From: Polyodon spathula
Lineage: Eukaryota > Chordata > Actinopteri > Acipenseriformes > Polyodontidae
NCBI RefSeq assembly: GCF_017654505.1
Contig: NC_054538.1
Coordinates: 23,898,283-23,962,282 of the forward strand
Direction of reading: 5' to 3'
DNA length: 64,000 bases
Shown: piece after piece, positions 18,270 to 30,110 of the stretch
How the letters are laid out: every line of letters begins with the position of its first letter
Numbering within the stretch: the first letter of the stretch is position 1
Position numbers and translations under genes: made by a program
Notes under the pieces: model-generated
What the model was told of the DNA's origin: nothing
What the model saw: only the letters and a program-made list of their open reading frames with translations
The model's database searches: none

Positions 18270-18760
18270 CCCTTTGTAGTCCTATGTCGGACCAGGTCAA
18301 CATTACAATTTTCCCTTTCCCGTCCGACATCATCAAAAAGACGTAAAGCACGTGTCTCTAGTCGTTTTTTCTCTGGAAAAAGCCAAGAAAACCTTCAATG
18401 GCCAAGTGAGATCGATAGGAGCCGAATGAAATTGAAAAAAGGCATATCTCATAGCCCCCATCAACTACAGAGATAACACGGCCTTAACAAAGGAGGTAGC
18501 TGCTTCTGCATCCAGCACTCAAAGAATATCACAGACATTTGTAGAGCATTTTGGAGATGTTACAGTAATAAAATAATGACTTGGATCGCATTATTGAGGA
18601 GTTTGGCGATAAAACAAGTGATCAGGAGAGCATTTATTAGTATGCACATCTATAAAAAGGTATGTGAAAAATACAGTGAAGAAAGGGTGGGGCTTGGCTG
18701 GAGCTGCAGTACTGATGTCATTTTGCGATGCAATGCGTTTTAAACGTATTTTACTTAAAT
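18270..18760. mobile_element. piggyBac-type MITE inserted in the DIRS gag, right end lost
   Basis: It begins CCCTTTGTAGTCCTATGTCG right after a TTAA (18266-18269) and follows the 50.7-kb copy for about 490 bp. Shared words include GTCTCTAGTCGTTTTTTCTC and GAGGAGTTTGG then GATAAAAC. After about 18760 the similarity stops and no right terminal repeat is seen. Confidence 0.75.
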
Positions 18761-19773
18761 TAAATTTAATTAAATAATCAACAACAACAGTGTGCTGTAA
18801 TATTGTTGTAATTGTATATATTGCATTGTACTCTATCCACAGATTCACACTCCGTGGCTTCGGCCTCTGTGTCCCCTGGTATACTCTGTGTGCTGACCAG
18901 GCATGTGACTACATGTGCTGCATTAATTAGGTGCACCAAGAGTGCACGGAACACAGCGCATAGCGCCTCGTGCACACGGTGAGCTCATAGCTTGGTGCAC
19001 TCGACACCCTCCTAGGAGGACTGTTCTCCCCGAGTGGAGCCTTGATGTTGTACTGGAGGCTCTCACGAAGGCCCTATTTGAGCCTATGCTCTTCATAGAG
19101 TTGAAGCATCTGTCTATAAAGACAGCCTTTCTCTTGGCTATCACCTCCGCTAAGCGAGTCAGTGATTTGCAGGCGCCGTGGGCGCACAGCTCCTGTATTC
19201 ATATTTGGGACGATGGCAGCAGGGTGTCACTGTATACAAACCCTGCTTTCTTCCCCCCAGGTGATTACAGCCTTCCACATGAATCAATCTGTGGAATTGG
19301 AGTCTTTCCATCCACCTCTGTTTGCTTCAGAGGAGGGTAGGAAATTGAATTTCCTCTGCCCAGTGTGGGCACTGAGATGTTATGTGGATAGAACAAGAGC
19401 TCTGCGTCATTCTGACCTGCGCTTTGTCTGTCACGGTTTACGGGCCCTAGGACAGTCCCTCTCAAAACAGCGACTGTCGCATTAGATTGCAGACACAGTC
19501 TCTGTTACGTATGATAGTGCTGGCTTACAAGCACCTGGGAGAGTAGCTTCAGAGGGGCCTCACTGTCCGATACATGTATGGCGGCTAGCTGGGCTATGCC
19601 ATATACATTCTCCAGGTTTTACCGCTTGAATGTGGTAGATCCTTCCTTGCCTTCATTAGGCACGAGGGTCTTTGAGGTTGCATGCTTGCACCGCTAACCT
19701 TCAGTTATACGGTTCTGATGCATCCCTCGTATGCTTCTGTCCCTTCTCCCTCGCGATGGCTCTGGTATACATT

Positions 19774-20118
19774 ATCCCATGCCTAATGTTGTTGGTGGTC
19801 ATCTTTGAATTGAAGGGAACATTAGGTTACTTATCGTAACCCTGGTTCCTTGAAAGAGAAGACAACCACCAACCGCAAGGTCGCATTGGGCACCCTCACG
19901 GGTTCGATGCAAAAAGAGAAATGGCTTCCTTAGTATGACGGTTTTAACCCCTCAGTAGGCAGGACCAAGAGCGTCATCCCAGGAATGGGCCTATCAGCAG
20001 CTCTGGTATAGAGAGCTCAGAAAATACCTACCAATAGGCAGGCATATCCCATACCTAATGTTGTTGGTGGTCCTCTTCTCTTTCAGGGAACTAGGGTTAT
20101 GGTAAGTAACCTAATGTT
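19774..20118 (+). repeat. DIRS 3' terminal repeat region
   Basis: A 26-nt word (CCCATGCCTAATGTTGTTGG and on to GTGGTC) occurs at 19776 and again, with one change, at 20048. An inverted pair lies between and after them: GGTTACTTATCGTAACCC at about 19831, and its complement GGGTTATGGTAAGTAACC at about 20093. Confidence 0.7.
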
Positions 20119-22130
20119 AATATTTAATATTTAAAAAAAAAAGATTCCAGACAGGCAATTAAATGTACTAATCTGTGGAAATCAGCTTGCTGTGCCTCTG
20201 GGTTTATATTTAGGACTCTGTTTGAATATATAAGTCTGAAACAAGATACCTAGTGGATTTGCATAGCTGTTTCTCTGACCTTTTCCATTTGTTGAATATT
20301 AAGTTGTCCAGGTGCAATTAATTTCACTGGGAGGCCTTAAACTGCATTATAATTTATTGGATGCTTTTAAAGTATAGAATAGTAGAATAGTAACATATTG
20401 ATTTGATATACTTGCAGCTGAGCAACTGAAAATCTATTTCATTTGAGATTTTATGTATTTTTTTTAAATGAAATAAATGCTAATAAAAATATTGATAGTT
20501 TACTCATCATTCACTATATTGGCTTTACAGTTTTATGTAGTTTGTATGAATAAATGTCACTTATTTTTTATTATTGTTCTTTTTTGTATAATCTACAGGC
20601 TAGTTTCTAATATTTCAAATAAAACGTATCTTCCAGGATACACTACAGTATGGGAGTCAAAGATTAGTGCTAATTGGAAATCGGTATCTTACTAGAGCTA
20701 GAAAAACAATATCACTTAATTCTGGAGGTGAAGAACATTTCTGACTCCATGGTGTCATCTAGTGGTGAACAGCTGATTTCTTACATTGGTGACAGCTGTA
20801 GATAAAAATAATAAAATGACAACACAGATTACATTGCCTTTTCTTAGCAATAATAACATGTCATTATAACTAAATTTAATTTAACATCTCTTTAGATTGT
20901 ATCATGATGTATTATAGATAAAATCAGCTTTCAGTTGTTGGTAGTTTCTATAACAACAGTCTAAGGATGTTACGAAGTAGCACATTCTAAATTAATATTA
21001 ACAGGAAAACATTATTGGAAATCACAATCATGTAAAATGGTCCACATAGTAAATGATAATAGTCAGAAGCATACAGGCTATTTGCTATTTTAAAAACTAC
21101 AATTGGGCCAGATAGTTTCTCTTCTAGCTTAGTTGATATAAAAGCATATACTGTATTGCCATTGCTGTTACTGTGCTACGGTTGGCGGAAAGTTAGATAG
21201 CTAATAACCATGTACTATACATCAGTCTCATCATATCAATATACATTTACAGTACAGTGTAGTAAATTAAAATATTAGTTCTCAAAACCATAAATTCTCT
21301 TAATTGCAGTTCAGCACTTTCATTAGGAAACTGCACTGTTTTTCTGAGCAGAAATATTTACCAAACCACACTAATTTGGAGAAATACTAGTGTAAAAAAA
21401 AATACTAAAGTACACAAGTAATAAAGTAATGCATTATTAGAGGTAACAATTTTCTTTTTTTTTTGTTTGCTACAGAACACTCTTTTTGCGAACAGCATGA
21501 ATAAAAGTTCCCTGGGCATGCAATTCACAAAAGGCTGAATAATAGGGTTTCTTTTTACCCTAGCACAATGTCTCGCTGAGGGAGTCAGCTATCATCTGTT
21601 TGTCACTTGTGTGTGAATCTGGTTCAGCTAACAGACCAGGGGACCACTAGAGCAGTGCTCTCTTTGACCCCTATGAGTTACCATGTGTATGTGCCAAGAA
21701 GCGGCAATAGAAGAGTACACAGAATTTTCCAACAACTCACTATTGTTCAATTATCTATAAAAAATCCAGGGCTCACAACTTCTTTTTAAATGAGTTAATT
21801 GAGTTGCTATTTATTGTTACACAGATGTTTAAAAAAAAATGAGAGGACCACAATTTGAAGGTAAAGTTTTTTTTTTTTTTTTTTTTTTAATTGAAGATCA
21901 TGATATCCTTTAAGAACAATATGCTTCATAGCAGTAAATAACATTTCAAATATTTTATGCCTTTGTTACTATATTGGAGAAAATAAGTGATTTGATCGTA
22001 TGTAATAGGATTGTAAATATGACGTATTTTGAAAGCTAATGTTGTACAAACTCTTGTAAATACTTACAGTAAGTACTTTATTATCATTGCATATAATAAG
22101 GTTTATTTAGCTAAACTGATTGCATCAGGG
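20119..22130. other. Intergenic DNA, nothing recognised
   Basis: A+T-rich, with only short ORFs lacking domains and a few oligo(A/T) runs (21861-21890). No RNA gene or element boundary found. Confidence 0.5.
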
Positions 22131-22520
22131 TAGATGAGGGCCCTGCACATAGTTAGTGGGGTGAGGTAAATCCCTGCTTGTAAAGACATGCATGATGTAT
22201 TGGTATGATTTGAATGTATTTTGTGTTTATTTAAAAACAAGTGTTTTTGTTTGATATTGTTCGGCAGAGTGGATAGGGTTAAAGCCCCATCCCTCTAAAC
22301 TCATGTGGAATGTGACCGTCTCCGGATTGATTAATTCCTTGCTAATCTGCAGATGGTCACATGTATAACAACCTGCAGCTTTTGCTGGTCGTAGTGGGTG
22401 TTTGAGAGGAGGAACGAGTTAAATAAGTAAGAGAGAGCGAGTTAAAACAAAAGTAAAAAGAAAACAAGAGTATAGGATTGGTGAAGGTGCCTGTTCAGTC
22501 CCTGTTCAGATCACATTGAT
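22131..22520 (+). mobile_element. LTR fragment, U3/promoter-like part
   Basis: It shares order and words with the LTR at 43.5 kb: AATGTGACCGTCTCCGGATT vs AATGTGGTAATCTCCAGATT, then ATGTATAACAACCTGCAGCT vs ATGTATAAAAACCTGCAGCA and TTTGCTG. Ends are not clear. Confidence 0.55.
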
Positions 22521-23165
22521 ATTGACCTGCATACACAATCACGCTCGGAGTAATACAACACAATATACCCCGGCATCCACAAAACAGTACACAAATAACT
22601 ATTTACATAATTTCCCCTTCTCGTCCACCCTTTCCCACAGTTCCAACAGTCCATACTGCATTAAAGCTGCTTCAGGCAGAGCTTATCCTGGAACTGGGGT
22701 TGGGCAGAGGGTAGGACTGACCCTCAGGTTGTGCCTGAAAATAGGGCTGAATGTGATCCTGGGTGTGGTTTTGTGAGTGGGTTGGGAACTGACTTTGCTT
22801 CTGATTGGTCCTTCACTATAGTCACTCGCGACTGCCGGGAAAAAAAAAACAAAACATTTCTATTCCAGTGGAGTCCCTCACTTCACCAAGACAGCTGCTC
22901 AAGTCACTCGCATTCGGTGTAGGCACACCCCTAGATTCCAGTCACTTCTACATTATTCGCTCATGTCCAATGTAGATCCGCCTTAAGACAAAAAGAAACT
23001 CATCACAATGATTAAGTTTATGAAGCCAACAAAAGTGAGTAGAATATAAAAGTTAGAAATCATGATACCAAAGGAATACAACATTTATCAAACATTCTTA
23101 TATTTATAAACATGCATGCTTGCCATGGTTCCTTACACATGCACTCAGAATCCTTAGTACCTTAC

Positions 23166-23918
23166 TGTGATAAAGTGGTTAACAGTGTGCAGTTGCAGGT
23201 AATCAAAGAACAGACAGACAATTGTAATCCAGGTGAAAAAAGTTTGTTTATTTTTATTCCTTAAGTCCAGTGCCTGACGGCGAAACAAACAGTAAATAAT
23301 AATGCTGGCAAGTAATACAGCGGCGCGTATTACTTACATTTATAATCCCTGAGCTGGTCCCTAAATGATAGTCCTGCTATTGTATCCTCACATTAAACAC
23401 AAAACACATACACAAGTCAGTTTAGTGCGTTAATTAGTGATTGGTGTACAATACAGTTTACAGTGGTACAAGTGAAGTGCTGTTCCAGGTTTGTGCTGGC
23501 CTCTGGCGACAGCTCCGGAACGTGTTAGCTGTCTAGTGATTACAAACAACAATAGACAGAACAAAACAAACACTTACGATTGTTTACCACACAAATACAG
23601 GTCCTTCCAAGTCACTTATTAATAACCACAAATGAAGGAACAGATACATTGTTTTGCCCACTTTTTATACCATCACTCATGGCCTCTTGGTAAATGATTG
23701 CAGCTTCTTTTTACAGTCTGCAGCTCCCACATCATTAGCCCTCCGGGTCAATGAGTTAGTGTACTGAAGCTCCGTCTCTTTTCTACATGACTGACTTCCT
23801 TTTAACCCTCGGAACGAAGTGTCAGGTCATGTAGTCAGAGTATTCTGTTCCCGTTCCTTAGCACCCTTGCAGGTCGAGAGTGAGATTTACCACCAAGAAT
23901 CATTGTCTTTTTGTCACA
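23166..23918 (-). mobile_element. Solo LTR, 753 bp
   Basis: It starts TGTGATAAAGTGG, ends TTTTTGTCACA, and is flanked by a perfect 5-bp target duplication CTTAC (23161-23165 and 23919-23923). It is a relative of the 752-bp LTR at 48845. A minus-strand AATAAA near 23250-23260 suggests that transcription ran right to left. No internal coding region is attached, so the element was probably reduced by LTR-LTR recombination. Confidence 0.9.
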
Positions 23919-24706
23919 CTTACGTACAGTAATGTTGTGTTGGTTGGAATGAAGATTGCATGTAGATATTTCATATATAAACACATAGTATTTTAATTGA
24001 ATCTTAAAAGTTTTTGAAACGTAATACTTATTCAGGAGATAGTCCTTGCAGAAAAACAAATGTTGAGAAGTGAAAAGTCTTCTTGGAAACACAGAGTTGC
24101 AGTTGGATGTAGAATGAACATATTGAGAGGATGACGGCATTAAATCCTTTAGAATGGAGCCCCATTCCAGCAACAGCTCTGAGTTACTTAATTGTGATGT
24201 TTATTCTGGAACGAGAGGGAGAGAGCGAGTTCACGCCTGTATTGCTTTAAATATACATTGGCTCTTAAAAGTATTTATCCCCCTTGGACTTTTCCACATT
24301 TTATTGTGTTACAACATGGGATCAGAATGGATTTAGTTAGGAGTTTTTGCCACTGATCAACACAAAAAAGTCCATAATGTCAAAGTGAAAAATAACATCT
24401 ACAAATTGTTCTAAATTAATTACAATATAAAACAGAAAGTATTCACTCCCTTGCATCAATATTTGGTAGAGGCACCTTTGGCAGCAATTACAGCCATGAG
24501 TCTATTTGGATAAGTCTCTACCAGCTTTGCACATCTGGACACTGCAATGTTTGCCCATTCATCTTTGTAAAATTGCTCAAGCTCTGTCAAATTGGATGGG
24601 AACCTTTGGTGAACAGCAATTTTCAACTATTTCCACATAATCTCAATTGAATTGAGGTCCGAGCTTTGACTGGGCCACTCCAGGACATTGACCTTTTTTT
24701 TTTAAG

Positions 24707-24925
24707 TCACTCCAGTTTGGCTTTGGCTGTATGTTTGGGGTCATTGTCCTGCTGGAAGATGAATCTTCTCCCAAGTCCCAGGTCTCTTGCAGACTTCAGC
24801 AGGTTTTCCTTCAGGATTTCTCTGTACTTTGCTGCATCCATTTTGCCCTCTATCTTCATGAGCTTTCCAGACCCTGATGCAGAGAAGCATCCCCATAGCA
24901 TGATGCTGCCATGACCATGCTTCAC
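24707..24925 (-). pseudogene. Tc1 transposase fragment (DDE domain)
   Basis: A 72-aa open stretch carrying the Gly-rich [10 protein letters not shown] motif and the DNDPKH motif with a catalytic Asp. Frames are broken on both sides and an LTR sits upstream. Confidence 0.85.
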
Positions 24926-25193
24926 GGAGGGATGGTGTTCTCAGGATGATGTGCGGTGTTAGGCTTGCGCCTCCCCTATTTTGGTCTCATCAGACCACAG
25001 AATCTTCTTCCACTTGGTCTCAGAGTCTCCCACATGTCTTCTGGCAAACTCTAGCCAAGATTTGATGTGAGTTTTTTTCAACAATGGCTTTTTTTTGTCA
25101 CTCTCCCGTAAAAGCCAGTTATGTGAAGCACCCAGGCTATTGTTGCTGTATGCACAGTGTCTCCCAGCTCAGCTGTGGAAGACTGTAACTCCT

Positions 25194-25933
25194 TGTGACA
25201 GAGAGCGAATGAATCCGAATCAAAAATCTCCCTCTTGACCAGTGAGGGCACTGTACAACAGGAGCTGCGGGCTTCCTACTGAATGGTTGGGCAGTTCATC
25301 CTGGGGACAGTCGGGAGCCGGCCATTCAGGAAGAGGGCGGCGTTACGGTACCTGGAGTCATCGCCCTAGTACGGTGAGCGAAGTTTCAGTCATGAATTGG
25401 AGGAGACGTGATTGAACTAGCTATCGGAGGGGGCGGGGCTTAGGGTACTTTAGGGGGACGTGACGCCGTAATCGGCTCCTTTGTTGTGGTTAATGGGAGG
25501 AGACAAGGACGGAATCTTGAATGAAGTGTGGGTTCATTGAGGAGTATTGTGTGTGTTTTGCCAGACGGCTGATACGAAGCTGGAGCTGCAGCAAGAAGCC
25601 CGGACCTGAACGCACACGAGCACCAGCACTCAGAGCACCGCACCTGCACCACAGCACCCAGTTTGGAGACGTCTTTTTGTGTTTATTATTTTGGGACTGC
25701 AACCCCTTTGTTTTGTAGCTGGTAATACCCATTGCTGGGTAGAACCAGCTTTATTATTTTGGGTCCAGTTTTCACTGGCAAAACCCATTGCTGGGTAGAG
25801 CCAGCTTTATTATTTTGAAACCCGGTTTAAAAAGGGCATTAAAAGAAACCTGACCGGTAGACTTTGTGTTTGTCCTTTGTTGGAGCACCTCAACTCACCT
25901 ATACACCGGAGCACTACAAACCACTTTGCCACA
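25194..25933 (+). mobile_element. Solo LTR, 740 bp, nested in the Tc1 element
   Basis: It starts TGTGACAGAGAGCG, ends CTTTGCCACA, and is flanked by a perfect 5-bp duplication CTCCT (25189-25193 and 25934-25938). It is not the same family as the 753-bp LTR. Inside, the words CCCATTGCTGGGTAGA and CCAGCTTTATTATTTTG occur twice (about 25728 and 25787), a small tandem duplication of about 60 nt near the poly(A)/R region. Confidence 0.9.
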
Positions 25934-26559
25934 CTCCTTTAGAGTTGCCATAGGCCTCTTGGTGGCCTCCCTGACTAGTGCCCTTCTTGCCCAGATACTC
26001 AGTTTTTGAGGACGGCCTGTTCTAGACTCACAGTTGTGCCATATTCTCTCCATTTCTTAATAATGGACTTTACTGTGCTCCTGGGAATATTTAATGCATT
26101 GGAAATGTTCTTACATCCTACCCCTGATTGATGCTTTTGAAGAACCTTATCCGGATTTGCTTTGAAAATTCCTTTGTCTTCGTGATGTAGTTTTTGTTAG
26201 GAAGTGTACAACCAACTGTGGGACCTCCCAGAGACAGGTGTATTTAACCTGAAATCATGTAAAACACCTTAATTGCACAAAGGAGTACTCCATTCAACTA
26301 ATTATGTGACTTCTAAAGACTATATTGTTTGCACCAGAGCAAAGGGCGTGAATACTTATGCAATCAATTATTTTCTGTTTTATATTTGTAATTAATTTAG
26401 AACAATTTGTAGATTTAATTTTTCACTTTGACATTACGGACTTTCTTTGTGTTGATCAGTGGCAAAAACTCCTAATTAAATCCATTTTCGTTCCATGTTG
26501 TAACACAACAAAATGTGGAAAAGTCCAAGGAGGGGTGAATACTTTTGAGAGCCACTGTA

Positions 26560-27436
26560 CAGCCCAAAGGGAGTTCACTTTAGTGGTTCCATCACTTCCA
26601 GGTCAATACAGGAAGTCTATCCTTGAACGAATTAAGTCCATTCATTGGCTTACAGAGTTTGAATAACAGTTCCTTGCACACAAGCAATGTGCACAATTAA
26701 CATAATCAACTCCCCTTTCCAGAGATATAACATAACATTTTTTAAATAAAACTTCATTTTCATAGAACTTGTTACATTGATCATAGAATGATACAAATTT
26801 CTGTTTCATTCGCTTTTGTACAGTTACAAGCATGTTAAAACAATTAACTAAAATAATTTAAGAGTTATTTTCACTTTAAACTTCATTACAACACAAACAT
26901 TTCAATGTTATTGAGGAAAACATACTTAAACACTTAAACTTGCGTCCACAATATTAGTAATTTAAAAGTATTCTAAAACCAATGTAACCATTTCAGTTGT
27001 TACACATTCATCACATTACATTTGGAGTCATGGCACCCTGTATCCACCAGGTGTTGCCCTTCTTAACCCTTTACATTAAGAAAGTTGTTTATTGGAAGAC
27101 ATCCAGACAGGCATTCTTAATTAAAAGATAATACCGGTAATCAGCTTTGTTTATTTCTACAAGACTAGCAGGTCAGCACAGCAGGTACCTAAAACATCCC
27201 CAACGTAAGTCTTTACAACCCAGTCACCAGTATCTCCACCTTTGAGGGAAAGACAGGCAAACTTATTTAACATCAAATGATTTCAATTCTCATAGTTTTA
27301 AGAACGGAAATGTAATTCTATCAAGTACATTCAATTTTAACTACACATTTTTCCCACACTGAAGTTAAAGGTGCATATCATTCAATAGCAAAAGTATTCA
27401 GATTCTTGTTTTCTATATAAAAAAATGTTTTACCAG
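26560..27436. other. Sequence upstream of the lengsin exons, nothing certain
   Basis: Non-coding A+T-rich DNA. Upstream lengsin exons (the poorly conserved N-terminus) could lie here but I cannot see them. Confidence 0.4.
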
Positions 27437-29272
27437 ATAATGTGAATGATCCAAATATGAACACCCCTGGAATTCAGAGTGATGCTTCAGGCATAGATCA
27501 CATAAAACAACAGATTGCAAGAGAAGACATCAGTTTTGTCCATTTTGAAACAACAGATCTGCATGGGGTATCAAGAGCCAGGTAAACAGAATGAGGTATA
27601 GGCTGAAACTCAGACTACAACACCTCTAGTAGCCTGTGAATAATTTTACAATATAAAGTTCCAATTACAGTTATTATTCCAATAATTATTAATTAAAAAT
27701 TAACTAATTTCAATGGGAGAGTCTGATGTCCTTGTTGTGCATAACTCCCAAAAACTGTGTGGATAAGGATTATAGATCCAATCACTCCCAGCTGATCCAT
27801 AGAGAATAAGACCAAACTTGGAATTGCTATTCAGTTCCACTGTCATAATTAATACAATTAACTGGCTTTAGTATAAACCAAGATAAAAACACAATGCACA
27901 AAAAAGTAATATACATTGAAGACTGCCCTGTGTTCAGTGCCGCAGTTTTATAGAGAATATAAAGTCATGTTATAATCACAATAAGACACTACAATCCAGT
28001 GGTTACCGGCAGATGAGGTGCGAGTTATTTCATAACAACCCTAATAAAAGTTTTCTGCAACATACTTCACCATCTTAGAAACACAGCAAACTCCACATAG
28101 GTATTGAAAAGCAAGACAATTTATTGTAAAGCACAATAAAAACATACAGTAGCACAGTATAAGCAGGATAAAATGACACTGCAAACATTACCATAATATA
28201 CTAATATAAAAGAATGCAAACCTTTATGTGGTTTATTGTGTGTGGCAGGAAAAGGCCATATATGGTGTTACAATGCCACGGAGCTACCTGGAATTAATCC
28301 TAAAGATAATGTCCTAAAGATAATGAAGTGGATTATGTCAGTGCTGCAAATTTCAACAGTGATGTCCTGCTTATCCCTGATCTTCTCACATTCCGAATCC
28401 TCCCATGGGCTGATATAATGGCCCTTGGGCTTTCACATATGAGTGCTGAATTTTTCAGGTTCCTGAGAAAGTCAATTCAAAGACATAATTTTGCCCACCT
28501 GCAACTTTACTGAGCAATCATGACCTACCTTTCTTCCAGCAACTTATTCATGGCATGCACTACATGGGAGCAGATGTGGACAGTTTCTCTTCCACTGGTT
28601 CTGACCAAATTGAAATCTACTTTAAACCAGAATTTGGCATAAATTCTGCAGACAATGCCTTTACTTTTAAAACTAGCATAGAAGAGATGGCCAAGAAACT
28701 TGGGTTCATTGCCAGCTTTTTCACAGGTGATGGCTTTTTCAACTCCAGAGTCCTGTCCAATAGCCTCTGGGATGTGAATGGCAAAAAGAATCTCTTGAAA
28801 ACTGACAAGTGAGTTATCACAGATAGGAAATACGTGGCTAGCTGGGCTTATGCATCATTCTGCAGCTCTAAGTTGTCTGATGGCTCCTGGAATCAGCTGC
28901 CCCAAGCATACAGAAAACAAAGAGGCCATGCAGCTTATCGATGCAACCTGGGGATTCAATGACAATAGCTGTGTCTTCAATCCCGATCTTGCTCTTGCAG
29001 CTATGGTGACTGCTGGCCTGGATGGTATCAGACGAAGCTTTACCATTGATCCATTTATTTAACCATTGATTGATTGAACACTGAGACAAAAGCAGCTTAA
29101 GAACTTTGCTATTCCCATAAAGCTAGAAGATGCTCTGGTCGCACTGGAGGAAGACCACATTATGAGAGGCGCTTTAGGATATCTTGTTCAACATTTTATT
29201 GCCATGAAGCACTATGAGACAGAAACAAAAGAACTGGATGCTGAAAGAAATAAATGTCTTAAATACTTCATT
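27437..29272 (+). pseudogene. LGSN: Lengsin (glutamine synthetase-like lens protein) pseudogene
   Basis: An intact-looking exon at 27437-27581 (acceptor TTTTACCAG, donor GTAAAC) encodes IDHIKQQIAREDISFVHFET and TDLHGVSRA. Around 28251-28430 the reading EKAIYGVTMPRSYLEL and DNEVDYVSAANFNSDVLLIP can be followed, but a 14-nt tandem duplication (28299-28326) breaks the frame. The large last exon (about 28530-29272) gives MGADVDSFSSTGSDQIEIYF through NSLWDVNGKKN, then a frameshift with TGA at 28810, then WLAGLMHHSAALSCLMAP and ATWGFNDNSCVFN, then [13 protein letters not shown] to RNKCLKYFI. Missing parts are about 70 residues after the ILPWAD motif and the GSATANPY-containing segment. In vertebrates lengsin is a non-enzymatic lens protein. 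In human it lies near PTP4A1, so this is the orthologous position. I infer loss of function here. Confidence 0.85.
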
Positions 29273-29659
29273 TATGCTTCCATTACATTTTATTTGTTGA
29301 TATTTTACCCAGCCTCAATTCACAATACTGTCCTTCTGTAGTCATAATACAAACAGTATTTCCATGCATGTTTTTTTTTTTTAATTTTTTTTAGCTCGTG
29401 GCAGTTGCTTGAGAAAAATGTCTCATGTAAAATGCTTTTTTGGGTTGCCATTCGCTCATTTTACTCAAGTAAACCAGGCTTTTCACTTGACGTCATGCAA
29501 ATGAATGGGAAAGGTGGGGGTTGATATGTAAATTAGCTATGCATAAAGTATTCATGCTGTTTTTGAAGATTACTAGTGAAATTTTGTAAAATGTAATACC
29601 AATCCACAATCATAGCAATCTCTGTCTCATAGTCAGTCTACAAACAAAGGCTTGAAATA

Positions 29660-29693
<34 letters not shown>

Positions 29694-29757
29694 CGTGTGC
29701 TAGGAGGAGGGGGTGTGGAATCAAATATCTTAAGTTATATTAAAAAAAAAGACATGT
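29273..29757. other. Downstream flank of the lengsin pseudogene
   Basis: Holds an oligo(A) run of about 28 nt (29665-29693), several oligo(T) runs and an ATGCAAAT octamer near 29497. No gene recognised. Confidence 0.5.
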
Positions 29758-29759
29758 AT

Positions 29760-29956
29760 TGTAATGCCTGGGTCACATTGACCCGCGTAGCGGTTCTATG
29801 TAGAACTGTTTATAAATTTATATATAGGATATTTAATTCATAAATTTAGGAAAAGTAAAAAATGGACATACACATACAACTTACAACGGAAGGGTAATTA
29901 ACATTTTATGTGCAAAATGGGTCACAATGACCCGCATGGCGGTTCTAGTGTTAATA
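29760..29956. mobile_element. Possible piggyBac-type MITE ending in TTAA
   Basis: The module GGGTCACATTGACCCGCGTA plus GCGGTTCTA (about 29770) is repeated as GGGTCACAATGACCCGCATG plus GCGGTTCTAGTG (about 29919) directly before a TTAA. The repeat is direct rather than inverted, so the element is not a clean MITE. Each copy contains a GGGTCA/TGACCC palindrome. Confidence 0.4.
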
Positions 29957-30110
29957 GAGAAAAGTATAAGGTACTGCACGCAGGCAATAAAAATGTGCAT
30001 TATAAATATTATATAGGAGATACTGAAATTAAAGAAGCAATCTATGAAAAAGACCTAGGAGTTTATGATGACTCAGAATTGTCTTCATCTAGACAATGTG
30101 GGGAAGTCTA
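29953..30110 (+). pseudogene. LINE reverse transcriptase C-terminal fragment
   Basis: The reading REKYKVLHAGNKNVHYKYYI followed by KDLGVYDDSELSSSRQCGEV has the KCKVMHxGxxN and EEKDLGV signatures found after the catalytic domain of CR1/L2-like reverse transcriptases. Both sides are cut off. Confidence 0.7.

Larger units (their letters stand above)
17290..20118 (+). mobile_element. Decayed DIRS-type YR retrotransposon
   Basis: The left part (about 17740-18265) encodes a DIRS gag-like segment. It has VLLPLIKRATAVLQVPW, then LPVHPDF, then after frame breaks KLGLAQFPPVEASIAAFVQM and CHNKQC. The right part (about 19010-19690) encodes the tyrosine recombinase. It has PEWSLDVVLEALTKALFEP, then FLLAITSAKRVSDLQA with the catalytic Arg, a later CPVWALRCYVDRT, KQRLSH, and MAASWAMPYTFSRFYRLNV with the catalytic Tyr. 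Reverse transcriptase, RNase H and methyltransferase domains were not found, so much of the middle is deleted. The right end (19774-20118) has the inverted TAACCCTGGTTCC / GGGAACTAGGGTTA motifs and a repeated CCTAATGTTGTTGGTGGTC typical of these elements. Confidence 0.8.
24256..26557 (-). mobile_element. Tc1-family transposon, interrupted by a solo LTR
   Basis: The terminal repeats are CATTGGCTCTTAAAAGTATT (left) and, reversed, CAGTGGCTCTCAAAAGTATT (right), each flanked by TA. Without the 740-bp LTR and its 5-bp duplication the element is about 1,557 bp, the normal Tc1 size. The transposase reads on the minus strand. 24925-24707 gives [20 protein letters not shown] and [18 protein letters not shown], the second D and surroundings of the DDE triad. 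The C-terminal third continues to about 24440 in another frame, with stops. Clearly inactive. Confidence 0.9.
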
